Positions 1-6,891 of a stretch of DNA of 13,240 nt are shown piece by piece. Source of the DNA: Flavobacteriaceae bacterium (GTDB lineage: Bacteria > Bacteroidota > Bacteroidia > Flavobacteriales > Flavobacteriaceae); NCBI GenBank assembly GCA_019090365.1, contig JAHRWC010000356.1:1-13240 (forward strand). The letters run 5' to 3'. How positions within the stretch are numbered: position 1 is the stretch's first letter; each line of letters begins with the position of its first letter. The position numbers and the translations under genes are program-made. The notes beneath the pieces are model-generated. The model ran no database searches and was not told the DNA's origin. It saw only the letters and a program-made list of their open reading frames with translations.

Positions 1-902
1 AGATTAGTACTTTCAATAACAATCTTTTCTAATTGTTTTTCCCAGATATCTTCAGCTTCTTTTTTAATTTGATCGAAGGTTTTATCTCCAATTTCTTCTT
101 CTAAATTTTTACGAGCACCTTCTTCATCTACAGCTGAAATCCCTATAGAAACAAAAACAGGTTCGTTCTTAGGATTGATAAACTGATAACCTCCCATACG
201 AGTTCTACGGTCTGGATCTCTATGAAAATGAACAGGTGTTTCAATTGGATGAGAAAATTTAATATGAAAATAAACACGTTGATCTTCTGCCCAAGCTTTC
301 GAAAAACGATACCCTTTAATTTCGTATTTAGAAATTACATTAAGCTTCATATCTAGAAATTGATCTCTATGTTCAAGGTCGATAATTAATTTCTGATTTT
401 CAGAAGAAGGATATTGATATTTATGCATTCCAGCACGTGGAGTCACTGTTAATTCTATTTCAATATTAGTTGTGTCCAATTTCACTTTATAATAACCTGG
501 AGATGCAAATTCATTATCATGTGAAAAATGTGCACGATACCCTTTTTTGCCATTTGCTCCATTATTAAAGGATAGAGAATCGGTTGGCATCAATAAAATA
601 TCTCCATAATCGCTTACACCTGTTCCGCTTAAATGGGTGTGAGAAAATCCATAAATATAATTGTCACTATAATGATAGCCACTACATCCATCCCAGCCTT
701 CTAAACGAGTATCCGGACTTAATTGCATCATACCAAAAGGCATGGTTGCTCCAGGATAAGTGTGACCATGACCACCAGTACCAATAAACGGGTTCACATA
801 TGAAATTAAAGATTTGTCTTTTTGAGCAGAAGAGGTATTTGTGCTATCTGTACATCCTAAAAATAAAATTGTAACAAATAGAAAAATGAATGCTCTAATC
901 AT
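1..902 (-). CDS. GH92 family alpha-mannosidase-like lipoprotein, N-terminal part (3' end outside the window)
   Basis: Only the first 300 residues are in the window, read leftward from an ATG at 902-900; no stop is reached. Residues 1-17 form a lipoprotein signal ending in LFLGC, so Cys17 would be lipidated and the protein exported. The mature part begins with the GH92 N-terminal domain: YVNPFIGTGGHGHTYPG at 35-51, MPFGMMQLSPDTR at 54-66 and GFSHTHLSGTG at 85-95, followed by YGDILLMP. These blocks are characteristic of GH92, whose members are calcium-dependent exo-alpha-mannosidases acting on mannans or N-glycans. Family members are about 700-800 residues long, so the catalytic (alpha/alpha)6 domain with its acid and base residues lies beyond the left edge and cannot be checked. 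The exact linkage specificity cannot be told. The gene diverges from the metallophosphoesterase across 100 bases. Family assignment is firm; surface location is inferred. Confidence 0.93.
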   Translation of the reverse strand, partial: MIRAFIFLFVTILFLGCTDSTNTSSAQKDKSLISYVNPFIGTGGHGHTYPGATMPFGMMQLSPDTRLEGWDGCSGYHYSDNYIYGFSHTHLSGTGVSDYGDILLMPTDSLSFNNGANGKKGYRAHFSHDNEFASPGYYKVKLDTTNIEIELTVTPRAGMHKYQYPSSENQKLIIDLEHRDQFLDMKLNVISKYEIKGYRFSKAWAEDQRVYFHIKFSHPIETPVHFHRDPDRRTRMGGYQFINPKNEPVFVSIGISAVDEEGARKNLEEEIGDKTFDQIKKEAEDIWEKQLEKIVIESTN

Positions 903-1002
903 ATTGAGTTTTTAAAGTGAAAAGATACGAAACAGTTAAATAAAACTAAATGTTATTTTTTAGCTTTTGATTCGTCTTATATTTATAACCTAGATTTTCT
1001 TT
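903..1002. promoter_or_regulatory. Divergent intergenic region, weak promoter candidates only
   Basis: This AT-rich 100-base gap must carry the start signals of both divergent genes. The best minus-strand candidate is TATCTTTT (927-920) with TTTA 19 bases upstream (950-947). The best plus-strand candidate is TATATTTA (978-985). Each misses the Bacteroidota -7 consensus TAnnTTTG at one base, and the -33 elements are poor, so these are suggestions only. No Shine-Dalgarno sequence is evident before either ATG. Confidence 0.3.
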
Positions 1003-2247
1003 ATGATCATTCGATTTTTAATTTTCTTTTTAATTCTTTTAATAATTGATTTTTATGCTTTTCAAGCAGTAAAAACAGTGGTAAGAAATAGTATTGCTAC
1101 TGGTATTTATGTAGCTATTTCAGTTGGAGTATTAGGATACATGGCGTATTCTATTTATAGCTATGACCGAAGTGTAGGCCCTTCATCTGAATCGTTGAGA
1201 TCAGCTGGATTTTTCTTACTTTTTTACGTTCCGAAATTAGTACTTATTGTCATTATGTTTGGTGAGGATATTGTTCGATTAATTGTTGGAGGATATAATT
1301 TTATAACGAATACTTATTTTGAAGGAATCGCAACGCAGTATATGCCAGATAGAAGAAAATTTGTAAGTCAGGTTGCCCTCGGTTTGGCAGCCATTCCTTT
1401 TTCTTCTTTAGTTTATGGAATGTTTAAAGGGAAATATAATTTTAAGGTAATTACACATACCTTGTTTTTTGATGATTTGCCTGATGCTTTTGATGGTTTC
1501 TCTTTAACTCAAATAAGCGATATCCATTCTGGGAGTTTTGATAACCCTGAAAAAATTGAATATGCAGTTGATCTAATCAATGAACAAAAAACAGATTTAA
1601 TAGTTTTTACTGGTGATATTGTAAATACAAAAGCTGAAGAAATGGATCCGTGGATTGATACTTTCAAACGGATTAGAACACCCGAATTTGGGAAGTTTTC
1701 TGTGTTAGGAAATCATGATTACGGAGAATATGTTTCATGGCCTTCAGAAGAAGCAAAACAGAATAATTTTAATGCGATTAAGGACATTCATAATAAGATT
1801 GATTTTAACTTATTGCTGAATGAAAGTGCATTCATTGAAAAAGATGGTGAACGATTAGCTTTGGTTGGAGTTGAGAATTGGGGTCATAACTTTAAGAAGG
1901 CTGGTGATTTACAAAAAGCATCTGAAAATATCTCTGCAGAAGATTTTAAAATATTATTAAGCCATGATCCAAGTCATTGGGAAAAAGAAGTAAAAACTCA
2001 TAAAGATCATTATCATTTAACTTTAAGTGGCCACACCCATGGTTTTCAATTTGGAATAGAAATTCCAGGAATTTTTAAATGGAGCCCTGTACAGTATGTA
2101 TATAAGCAATGGGCTGGTGTATATGAAGAATTAGGGCAATATATTAATGTGAATAGAGGTTTTGGCTTTCATGCCTACCCTGGAAGAGTAGGAATTTGGC
2201 CCGAAATCACTGTAATTAAGCTAAAAAAACGTTCTCTTAACACTTAA
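1003..2247 (+). CDS. Membrane-anchored calcineurin-like metallophosphoesterase (YkuE-type)
   Basis: The 414-residue protein has a hydrophobic N-terminal third and a C-terminal metallophosphoesterase domain. All metal-binding blocks are present in order: D173-I-H175, G204-D205, GNHD at 236-239, H321 and GHTH at 343-346. A two-metal active site hydrolysing phosphoesters is therefore expected; the substrate is unknown. Hydrophobic stretches lie near residues 4-22, 32-52 and 67-88. A fourth (about 121-140) follows DRRKF at 116-120, which resembles a twin-arginine signal. The positive charges between the first two helices suggest that this loop is cytoplasmic. That puts the RR motif in the cytoplasm and the enzyme domain outside the membrane. 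Related YkuE-type enzymes commonly carry an N-terminal Tat signal, so the internal position is unusual. The stop is followed 54 bases later by the thioredoxin-like gene, which has its own promoter candidate. Confidence 0.9.
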   Translation: MIIRFLIFFLILLIIDFYAFQAVKTVVRNSIATGIYVAISVGVLGYMAYSIYSYDRSVGPSSESLRSAGFFLLFYVPKLVLIVIMFGEDIVRLIVGGYNFITNTYFEGIATQYMPDRRKFVSQVALGLAAIPFSSLVYGMFKGKYNFKVITHTLFFDDLPDAFDGFSLTQISDIHSGSFDNPEKIEYAVDLINEQKTDLIVFTGDIVNTKAEEMDPWIDTFKRIRTPEFGKFSVLGNHDYGEYVSWPSEEAKQNNFNAIKDIHNKIDFNLLLNESAFIEKDGERLALVGVENWGHNFKKAGDLQKASENISAEDFKILLSHDPSHWEKEVKTHKDHYHLTLSGHTHGFQFGIEIPGIFKWSPVQYVYKQWAGVYEELGQYINVNRGFGFHAYPGRVGIWPEITVIKLKKRSLNT

Positions 2248-2261
2248 TTTGTTGGAAATGC

Positions 2262-2269
2262 TATATTTG
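2262..2269 (+). promoter_or_regulatory. Putative -7 element for the thioredoxin-like gene
   Basis: TATATTTG matches the Bacteroidota -7 consensus TAnnTTTG exactly and lies 32 bases before the ATG at 2302. No good TTTG -33 element is found at the usual spacing, so this is a half-match. It would allow transcription separate from the upstream phosphoesterase. Confidence 0.45.
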
Positions 2270-2276
2270 TAGAACA

Positions 2277-2293
2277 ATTGTTTACCAAACAAT
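2277..2293. repeat. Short perfect inverted repeat upstream of the thioredoxin-like start
   Basis: ATTGTTT, spacer ACC, AAACAAT: 7-bp arms ending eight bases before the ATG at 2302. It lies just downstream of the putative -7 element. It could be an operator or a weak leader hairpin, but AT-rich 7-bp repeats also arise by chance in this base composition. Confidence 0.4.
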
Positions 2294-2301
2294 AAGAAAA
2301 T

Positions 2302-2598
2302 ATGTCAAAATTTGGAGAATTAATTGAAACTCATGTTCCTGTACTTCTGGATTTTTATGCTGATTGGGACGAAGCTAGTAAAGAGATGCATCCTGTTTTA
2401 AGAGATGTAGCTGCTGCATTAGGAGATAAAGCACGTGTGATAAAAATTGATGTTGAAAAAAATCAAGAGCTTTCCGAAGCACTTCGAGTTAAAGGTCTAC
2501 CAACTTTAATGATTTATAAAGAAGGTGAAATGAAATGGAGGCAAAGTGGAGAGCAAGATGCTAATACACTTATTGGATTAGTGACTGAGTATGTTTAG
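2302..2598 (+). CDS. Thioredoxin-fold protein lacking both active-site cysteines
   Basis: The 98-residue protein is the length of a single thioredoxin domain and has the expected landmarks. These are the beta strand VLLDFYADW (14-22), the helix after the active site with MHPVL (29-33), VIKIDVEKN (46-54), the cis-proline loop GLPTLMIYKEGE (65-76, Pro67) and the late glycine Gly84. At the active site, where thioredoxins have WCGPCK, it reads W22-DEAS-K27, and there is no cysteine anywhere in the protein. It cannot perform dithiol-disulfide exchange. A binding or chaperone-like role is possible, but its partner is unknown. From memory, similar cysteine-less proteins occur in other Flavobacteriaceae, so this is probably a conserved subfamily and not decay. 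No signal peptide is seen, so it should be cytoplasmic. The stop codon overlaps the convergent deacetylase gene by four bases. Confidence 0.88.
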   Translation: MSKFGELIETHVPVLLDFYADWDEASKEMHPVLRDVAAALGDKARVIKIDVEKNQELSEALRVKGLPTLMIYKEGEMKWRQSGEQDANTLIGLVTEYV

Positions 2599-3257
2599 TT
2601 TTTATAATTTAAACTAATCTCTTTACAGTTTAATCCATTATTATTAATAAACTCTAGAAGTTTAGGTAATACATATCTAAGTTTTTTTTCCGCTTTTAAG
2701 CTGTCATGAAAAACTACAATGCTGCCAGATTTTATATTTTTTAAAATATTTTGAAGACATTTTTCTTCTGAAATAGATGCGTCAAAATCTGCGCTTAATA
2801 CATCCCACATTATAATAGAATATTCTTTTTTCTGAAGAGTTTTAGCCTGTCTTGAAGTGATTTTTCCGTAAGGAGGACGAAATAGTTTGTTGGTTGTTGA
2901 CAAGTTACCCTGAACATGATTCTGGATATTTTCAAACATTTCAGAATTTTCTATAAATTTATTTAAAGAAGTGTTCCATCCATTTAAATGATTAAAAGTA
3001 TGATTTCCGATAGCATGTCCTTCTTTAACAATCCTATTAAAAATTGTAGGATGTTTTTGAACATTTTCACCTATACAAAAAAAGGTGGCTTTTACATTAT
3101 ATTGATTTAATATGTCAAGAACCCAAGGAGTAACTTCAGGAATTGGTCCGTCATCAAATGTTAAATAAACTGTGTTTGTTTTATTTGGTAAAGACCATAT
3201 CCGTTTAGGAAACATCCATTTAAAAACAGCAGGAGATTTTACCAAATAAGATTTCAC
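2595..3257 (-). CDS. Polysaccharide deacetylase family protein (NodB homology, CE4)
   Basis: The 220-residue protein carries all five CE4 motifs. TFDDGP at 33-38 holds the catalytic base D35 and metal ligand D36. HTFNH at 86-90 gives the metal-binding histidines, RPPYG lies at 127-131, W151-D152 is in the fourth motif, and FHD at 183-185 holds the catalytic H184. It is predicted to be a metal-dependent hydrolase removing N- or O-acetyl groups from a polysaccharide. Peptidoglycan, chitin-like or other surface glycans are all possible. The start is GTG at 3257-3255. An ATG two bases further upstream is followed at once by TGA, and TAA blocks further extension, while the LVKSPAVFKWMFP region before the domain looks like the usual N-terminus of flavobacterial relatives. 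No clear signal peptide is seen. The gene begins 18 bases after the DUF2723 stop, so the two are probably cotranscribed. Confidence 0.92.
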   Translation of the reverse strand: MKSYLVKSPAVFKWMFPKRIWSLPNKTNTVYLTFDDGPIPEVTPWVLDILNQYNVKATFFCIGENVQKHPTIFNRIVKEGHAIGNHTFNHLNGWNTSLNKFIENSEMFENIQNHVQGNLSTTNKLFRPPYGKITSRQAKTLQKKEYSIIMWDVLSADFDASISEEKCLQNILKNIKSGSIVVFHDSLKAEKKLRYVLPKLLEFINNNGLNCKEISLNYKN

Positions 3258-3275
3258 ATTTTAGAATATTACCAT

Positions 3276-6200
3276 TTATTGAATACTATCATTTATTGCT
3301 TCAGATGAATCCATTTCTTCTTTTTCTACTTTAATGTTGTCATCTTCTTCACCATAAAAATCTGGAAATTGTTTTAGATAATTATTAAAAGTGGTCGCTT
3401 CATTTTTAGCAAATTCTTCTTCGTCAAAAATAATCGAAACTTCTACTAAACCTCTATAATATTCTATATCACTAATGATTTCTTGAACATATTGACGCTG
3501 CTTAGAAGGCCTTATTGTGCTATAATACGTAAGATTTTCTTGGTACTTTCTTGTAACATCTTTAAATACTTTTCGAGCTTTATCAATTTTGTTAATTTGA
3601 TAATAACCAGCAATAAAAGGTTCTAAAAGTGAATAATATTCAAATTTATCTACTGGCATTTTCTCCATGCCTAGATCAAATAATTGTTCAGCTTTATCAA
3701 ATTTACCTTCTTGAATTAATTGATCAGCTAAACGAGCTAGATTACTTCTGTAAGTAATACCATTTCTTCTAGTTTCAACATCATGATAAATTGAAGGATC
3801 GCCACTATTACCCCATTTCCATTGCATAACAATGTCAAACATTTTATCGCTATCAATTCGCCCCATATCATATGGATTTCTCTTATCAATAGGAGTTCGA
3901 ATAGGAACTAATTTATAAACAACTCCATCTAACTGAAGGTATTCTTTCATCCATAAATAATCATCATCACCAAAACTTCCTGGGCTGAAATAGATAGGTC
4001 GTTCCCAATTATTATTTGCAATAATATCGAGCATTAATAATCGGTTTTTATAGATAGCATCTCCTTTTAAAACAATGTCTATATAAGGTACAATTAAGTC
4101 GGCATCTTTTTCATCCACAATACCATTTCTAAGTACAGTTTCTTTATTTACAGGAACACGGATTACTTTAGAAGGAAATGTGTTTGCGAAATGACCACTT
4201 TCCAGTTCTACTTTTGTTTTACGACTATCATCTGCGATAAAATTCATCCAAGTTTTAATATCGATTGTGTCTTTTGCAGTTCTTTGGTAAAATAAAAAAT
4301 CTCTCGATCCCCATTTGTATTTGTCATGGGTTAGTTGAGAAGGAATAGGGTCACTTTCATATGCCTTTTTCTTCATGTCATCTATATACCAATCTGTTTG
4401 AAAAAGACTTGTATTTACAACTCGTATATCTCTTCTGTAGCCTTCAATGCCTTGCGCATACCATAAGGCAAACGTGTCATTATCACCAATGGTGAAAATA
4501 ATGGAATTATCATCACATGAATCTAAATACATTTTAGCCATAGACTGAGCTGTATATCTATTTGAGCGATCATGGTCATCCCAGTTTTGAGAAATAAGTA
4601 ATAAAGGTGAAGCTAATAATGTTGCTGTGAATACAATTGGTATTGCTAATTTTGGTTTTAAATATTCTTTTAACATATCGTAAAGAGCATAGACTCCAAA
4701 TCCAATCCACATAGCAAAAACATAAAATGATCCTACCAAGGCATAATCTCTTTCTCTAGGTTCAAAAGGTCTTTCATTTAAATAGACTTTTAGTGCAATT
4801 CCTGTAAACAGGTATAGCACCAAAAGCACCCAAAAACTTTTATTGTCACTTTTAAAGTGAAATACTAATCCTAATATTCCTATGATTAATGGTAGTAAAT
4901 AGTAAGTGTTTCTTGCCTTATTATTTGTTACATCACTTGGTAAATTATCTTGTGGTCCTAATCGAGCTTCGTCTATAAAATCTATTCCACTTAACCAATT
5001 ACCATGCAAGTCTGTGTACTCCCCTTGCTTGTCATCCTGTCTTCCAGCAAAATTCCACATGAAATAACGCCAATACATATATCCAAATTGAAATTCGAAC
5101 ATGAAGGAAATGTTTTGCCCAAAAGATGGTTTCTCAATATCCATGAATGGTCCAAAATCTTTCAAGAAAGAATTAAAGTCACTGCTATCAACAAGCCCTT
5201 CATTATAGGCTTGTTTAAATTTTCTAACTTCTTCAACTAATCGTTGTTCACCTCGATATTCTCGTTTTATGGTGAAATCTAATCCATCGGTAAACTCAAG
5301 ATAGTTTGCGTTATTATCTGGACTCCACATTCGAGGTAAAAATGCTTTGTGATTATCGTCAAGGTTCTGACTTGCGTTTTTGAATTCATTAACGATAACA
5401 TACTTTTTCGTCTCTAAATCTTTTTCATATTTAGGTTTGTCATCTTTATAGGGATTAGATTCATCTAAACCTGAATACGTTTCAGTAAAAAGAGGGCCGT
5501 AAAAAAGGTGAGTTTCAGGATATTGTTCTCTATTGTAATAGGCTAAAAGCTCTCTAGCATTATTTGGGTTGTTTTCATTAATAACTGTTCCAGCATTTGC
5601 ACGAACAGGAAGCATTACCCAACTTGAAAATCCTATAAAAATGAATAAAATACATAGCACTAATGTATTTAATTGAATAAATTGTTTTCCTCGTGTATAT
5701 CGAAGTAAATAATAGAATAATGCAATAAATAGGATACCAGCTATTATGGTTCCTGAATTAAAAGGTAGGCCAATACTGTTTACGAAAAATAATTCCGAAG
5801 CACTAAAAAACTTAAGTGTCATCGGTAATAATAATTTAAATATGAAAAGCAATATTGCAACCATTACAAAATTGGCAACTATAAAATTTTTGATAGTTAC
5901 TTTTTTATAATTTTTAAAGAAATATAAAAAGCCCATAGCTGGTATGGTTAGTAATCCCATGAAGTGAACTCCAAATGATAAACCAATGATAAAAGCAATT
6001 AAAATGACCCAACGATTTCCTCTAGGAGTATTCATTTCTTTTTCCCATCGCAGTGCACAATAGAATAGAATAGACATAATACAGGCTGCCGCTGCATATA
6101 CTTCGGCTTCAACCGCATTGAACCAAAAACTATCTGTAAAAGCAAAAGTTAAAGAGCCAATTGCAGCACTTCCTATAATTGCAAGGCTATTATTATTTGT

Positions 6201-6539
6201 TAGTTCGCTGTTTTTTGAAACTACATTTCTTAATAAAATAGTCAGTGACCAGAACATAAATAAAATAGTAAATGCACTAGCAAATACTGACATTAAGTTT
6301 ATTGTAAGCGCAATGTCTGTTGCTTTTAATGCAAATATTGAGAAAAATGCCCCCATTAATTGATATAGAGGTGCACCAGGAGGATGTCCTACTTCTAGAT
6401 TACTAGAAGTTGTAATGTATTCTCCAGCATCCCAAAAACTTGCAGTTGGTTCAACGGTAAGCCAGTAGGTGAATAGGGCAATTGAAAAAACCAACCATCC
6501 TATTATTTTATTCCATTTATTAAAGTTGAAGGAACCCAT
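3276..6539 (-). CDS. DUF2723 family multi-pass membrane protein, putative GT117-type glycosyltransferase
   Basis: The 1087-residue protein has a polytopic N-terminal half with roughly a dozen hydrophobic segments, spread between residue 11 and about 655. The first extracytoplasmic loop has FWDAGE at 35-40 and GHPPGAPLY at 51-59. This is the DUF2723 signature, placed like the catalytic acidic loop of GT-C transferases. A second conserved block, WFNAVEAEVYA, is at 139-149. A large loop spans about 312-480, PFEPRERDYAL lies at 591-601, and the C-terminal soluble part has GDNDTFALWY (685-694) and NWERPIYFSPGS (844-855). Residues about 933-1000 look like TPR helices, and the tail is acidic. Human TMEM260 shares the DUF2723 domain and is reported as a protein O-mannosyltransferase, so a lipid-linked-sugar-dependent transferase acting outside the cytoplasm is plausible. 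The bacterial substrate is not known. It is the first gene of a two-gene unit with the deacetylase. Confidence 0.9.
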   Translation of the reverse strand: MGSFNFNKWNKIIGWLVFSIALFTYWLTVEPTASFWDAGEYITTSSNLEVGHPPGAPLYQLMGAFFSIFALKATDIALTINLMSVFASAFTILFMFWSLTILLRNVVSKNSELTNNNSLAIIGSAAIGSLTFAFTDSFWFNAVEAEVYAAAACIMSILFYCALRWEKEMNTPRGNRWVILIAFIIGLSFGVHFMGLLTIPAMGFLYFFKNYKKVTIKNFIVANFVMVAILLFIFKLLLPMTLKFFSASELFFVNSIGLPFNSGTIIAGILFIALFYYLLRYTRGKQFIQLNTLVLCILFIFIGFSSWVMLPVRANAGTVINENNPNNARELLAYYNREQYPETHLFYGPLFTETYSGLDESNPYKDDKPKYEKDLETKKYVIVNEFKNASQNLDDNHKAFLPRMWSPDNNANYLEFTDGLDFTIKREYRGEQRLVEEVRKFKQAYNEGLVDSSDFNSFLKDFGPFMDIEKPSFGQNISFMFEFQFGYMYWRYFMWNFAGRQDDKQGEYTDLHGNWLSGIDFIDEARLGPQDNLPSDVTNNKARNTYYLLPLIIGILGLVFHFKSDNKSFWVLLVLYLFTGIALKVYLNERPFEPRERDYALVGSFYVFAMWIGFGVYALYDMLKEYLKPKLAIPIVFTATLLASPLLLISQNWDDHDRSNRYTAQSMAKMYLDSCDDNSIIFTIGDNDTFALWYAQGIEGYRRDIRVVNTSLFQTDWYIDDMKKKAYESDPIPSQLTHDKYKWGSRDFLFYQRTAKDTIDIKTWMNFIADDSRKTKVELESGHFANTFPSKVIRVPVNKETVLRNGIVDEKDADLIVPYIDIVLKGDAIYKNRLLMLDIIANNNWERPIYFSPGSFGDDDYLWMKEYLQLDGVVYKLVPIRTPIDKRNPYDMGRIDSDKMFDIVMQWKWGNSGDPSIYHDVETRRNGITYRSNLARLADQLIQEGKFDKAEQLFDLGMEKMPVDKFEYYSLLEPFIAGYYQINKIDKARKVFKDVTRKYQENLTYYSTIRPSKQRQYVQEIISDIEYYRGLVEVSIIFDEEEFAKNEATTFNNYLKQFPDFYGEEDDNIKVEKEEMDSSEAINDSIQ

Positions 6540-6671
6540 ATATGTTAACTATTTTAATGAGGCGAATTTACTAATAATATAAATAGTCTCTTGTTAAAAA
6601 TAGTTTAACGTACGATTGAAATTAATAATTATAAAAAAAATGAATCATTTGACATATTTTACATCAAAATA

Positions 6672-6702
6672 TTTGCTCAAGCCAAAGTTTGTTTTAAATT
6701 TG
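6672..6702 (+). promoter_or_regulatory. Bacteroidota-type promoter for tRNA-Gln
   Basis: TTTG (6672-6675), a 19-base spacer and TAAATTTG (6695-6702) match the -33/-7 promoter of Bacteroidota sigma-A at every consensus position. Transcription should start near 6708, giving a leader of about 50 bases that RNase P would remove before the tRNA. It is the best promoter match in the window. Confidence 0.8.
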
Positions 6703-6758
6703 CACCCGCAATAGCTGAAAATGCTTTTTGCTTCACAATAGAAATGTTGTGTATAGGA

Positions 6759-6831
6759 TGGCCCATGGTGTAACTGGCAACACGTCTGTTTTTGGTATAG
6801 AAGAGTCTAGGTTCGAGCCCTAGTGGGCCAA
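6759..6831 (+). tRNA. tRNA-Gln (anticodon UUG)
   Basis: A complete 73-base cloverleaf can be folded by eye. The acceptor arms TGGCCCA (6759-6765) and TGGGCCA (6824-6830) pair fully. The D stem is GTGT/ACAC with GG in the loop. The anticodon stem TCTGT/ATAGA contains one G-U pair, with loop TTTTGGT and anticodon TTG at 6792-6794. The variable region has 5 bases, and the T stem CTAGG/CCTAG encloses TTCGAGC. The discriminator is A6831. The 3' CCA is not encoded (CAA follows), so it must be added after transcription. It stands alone between a dedicated promoter and a terminator. Confidence 0.96.
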
Positions 6832-6832
6832 C

Positions 6833-6866
6833 AAAAAACCCGAATCATTTTGATTCGGGTTTTTTT
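6833..6866. terminator. Bidirectional intrinsic terminator between tRNA-Gln and the stress-protein gene
   Basis: A perfect 9-bp stem, CCCGAATCA (6839-6847) with TGATTCGGG (6851-6859) around a TTT loop, is flanked by six A bases on the left and seven T bases on the right. It can therefore terminate the tRNA transcript rightward and the universal stress protein transcript leftward. It lies two bases after the tRNA and about 26 bases beyond the stress-protein stop. Confidence 0.92.
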
Positions 6867-6891
6867 ATATATAAATATGAGCTTTAGATTG

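Noticed and set aside
584..787. Plus-strand open frame of 67 codons
   Set aside because: It lies entirely within the minus-strand GH92 coding region, which has clear family motifs. Its own product is histidine- and tyrosine-rich nonsense typical of an antisense frame.
5004..6363. Plus-strand open frames at 5004-5240 and 6118-6363
   Set aside because: Both are antisense to the well-supported DUF2723 gene, have no recognisable domain and no promoter.
6593..6614. Inverted repeat GTTAAA...TTTAAC next to CGTACG, upstream of the DUF2723 gene
   Set aside because: The arms are only 6 bp and AT-rich, with no T-run and no fitting promoter. It is expected by chance in such sequence; I could not assign an operator.
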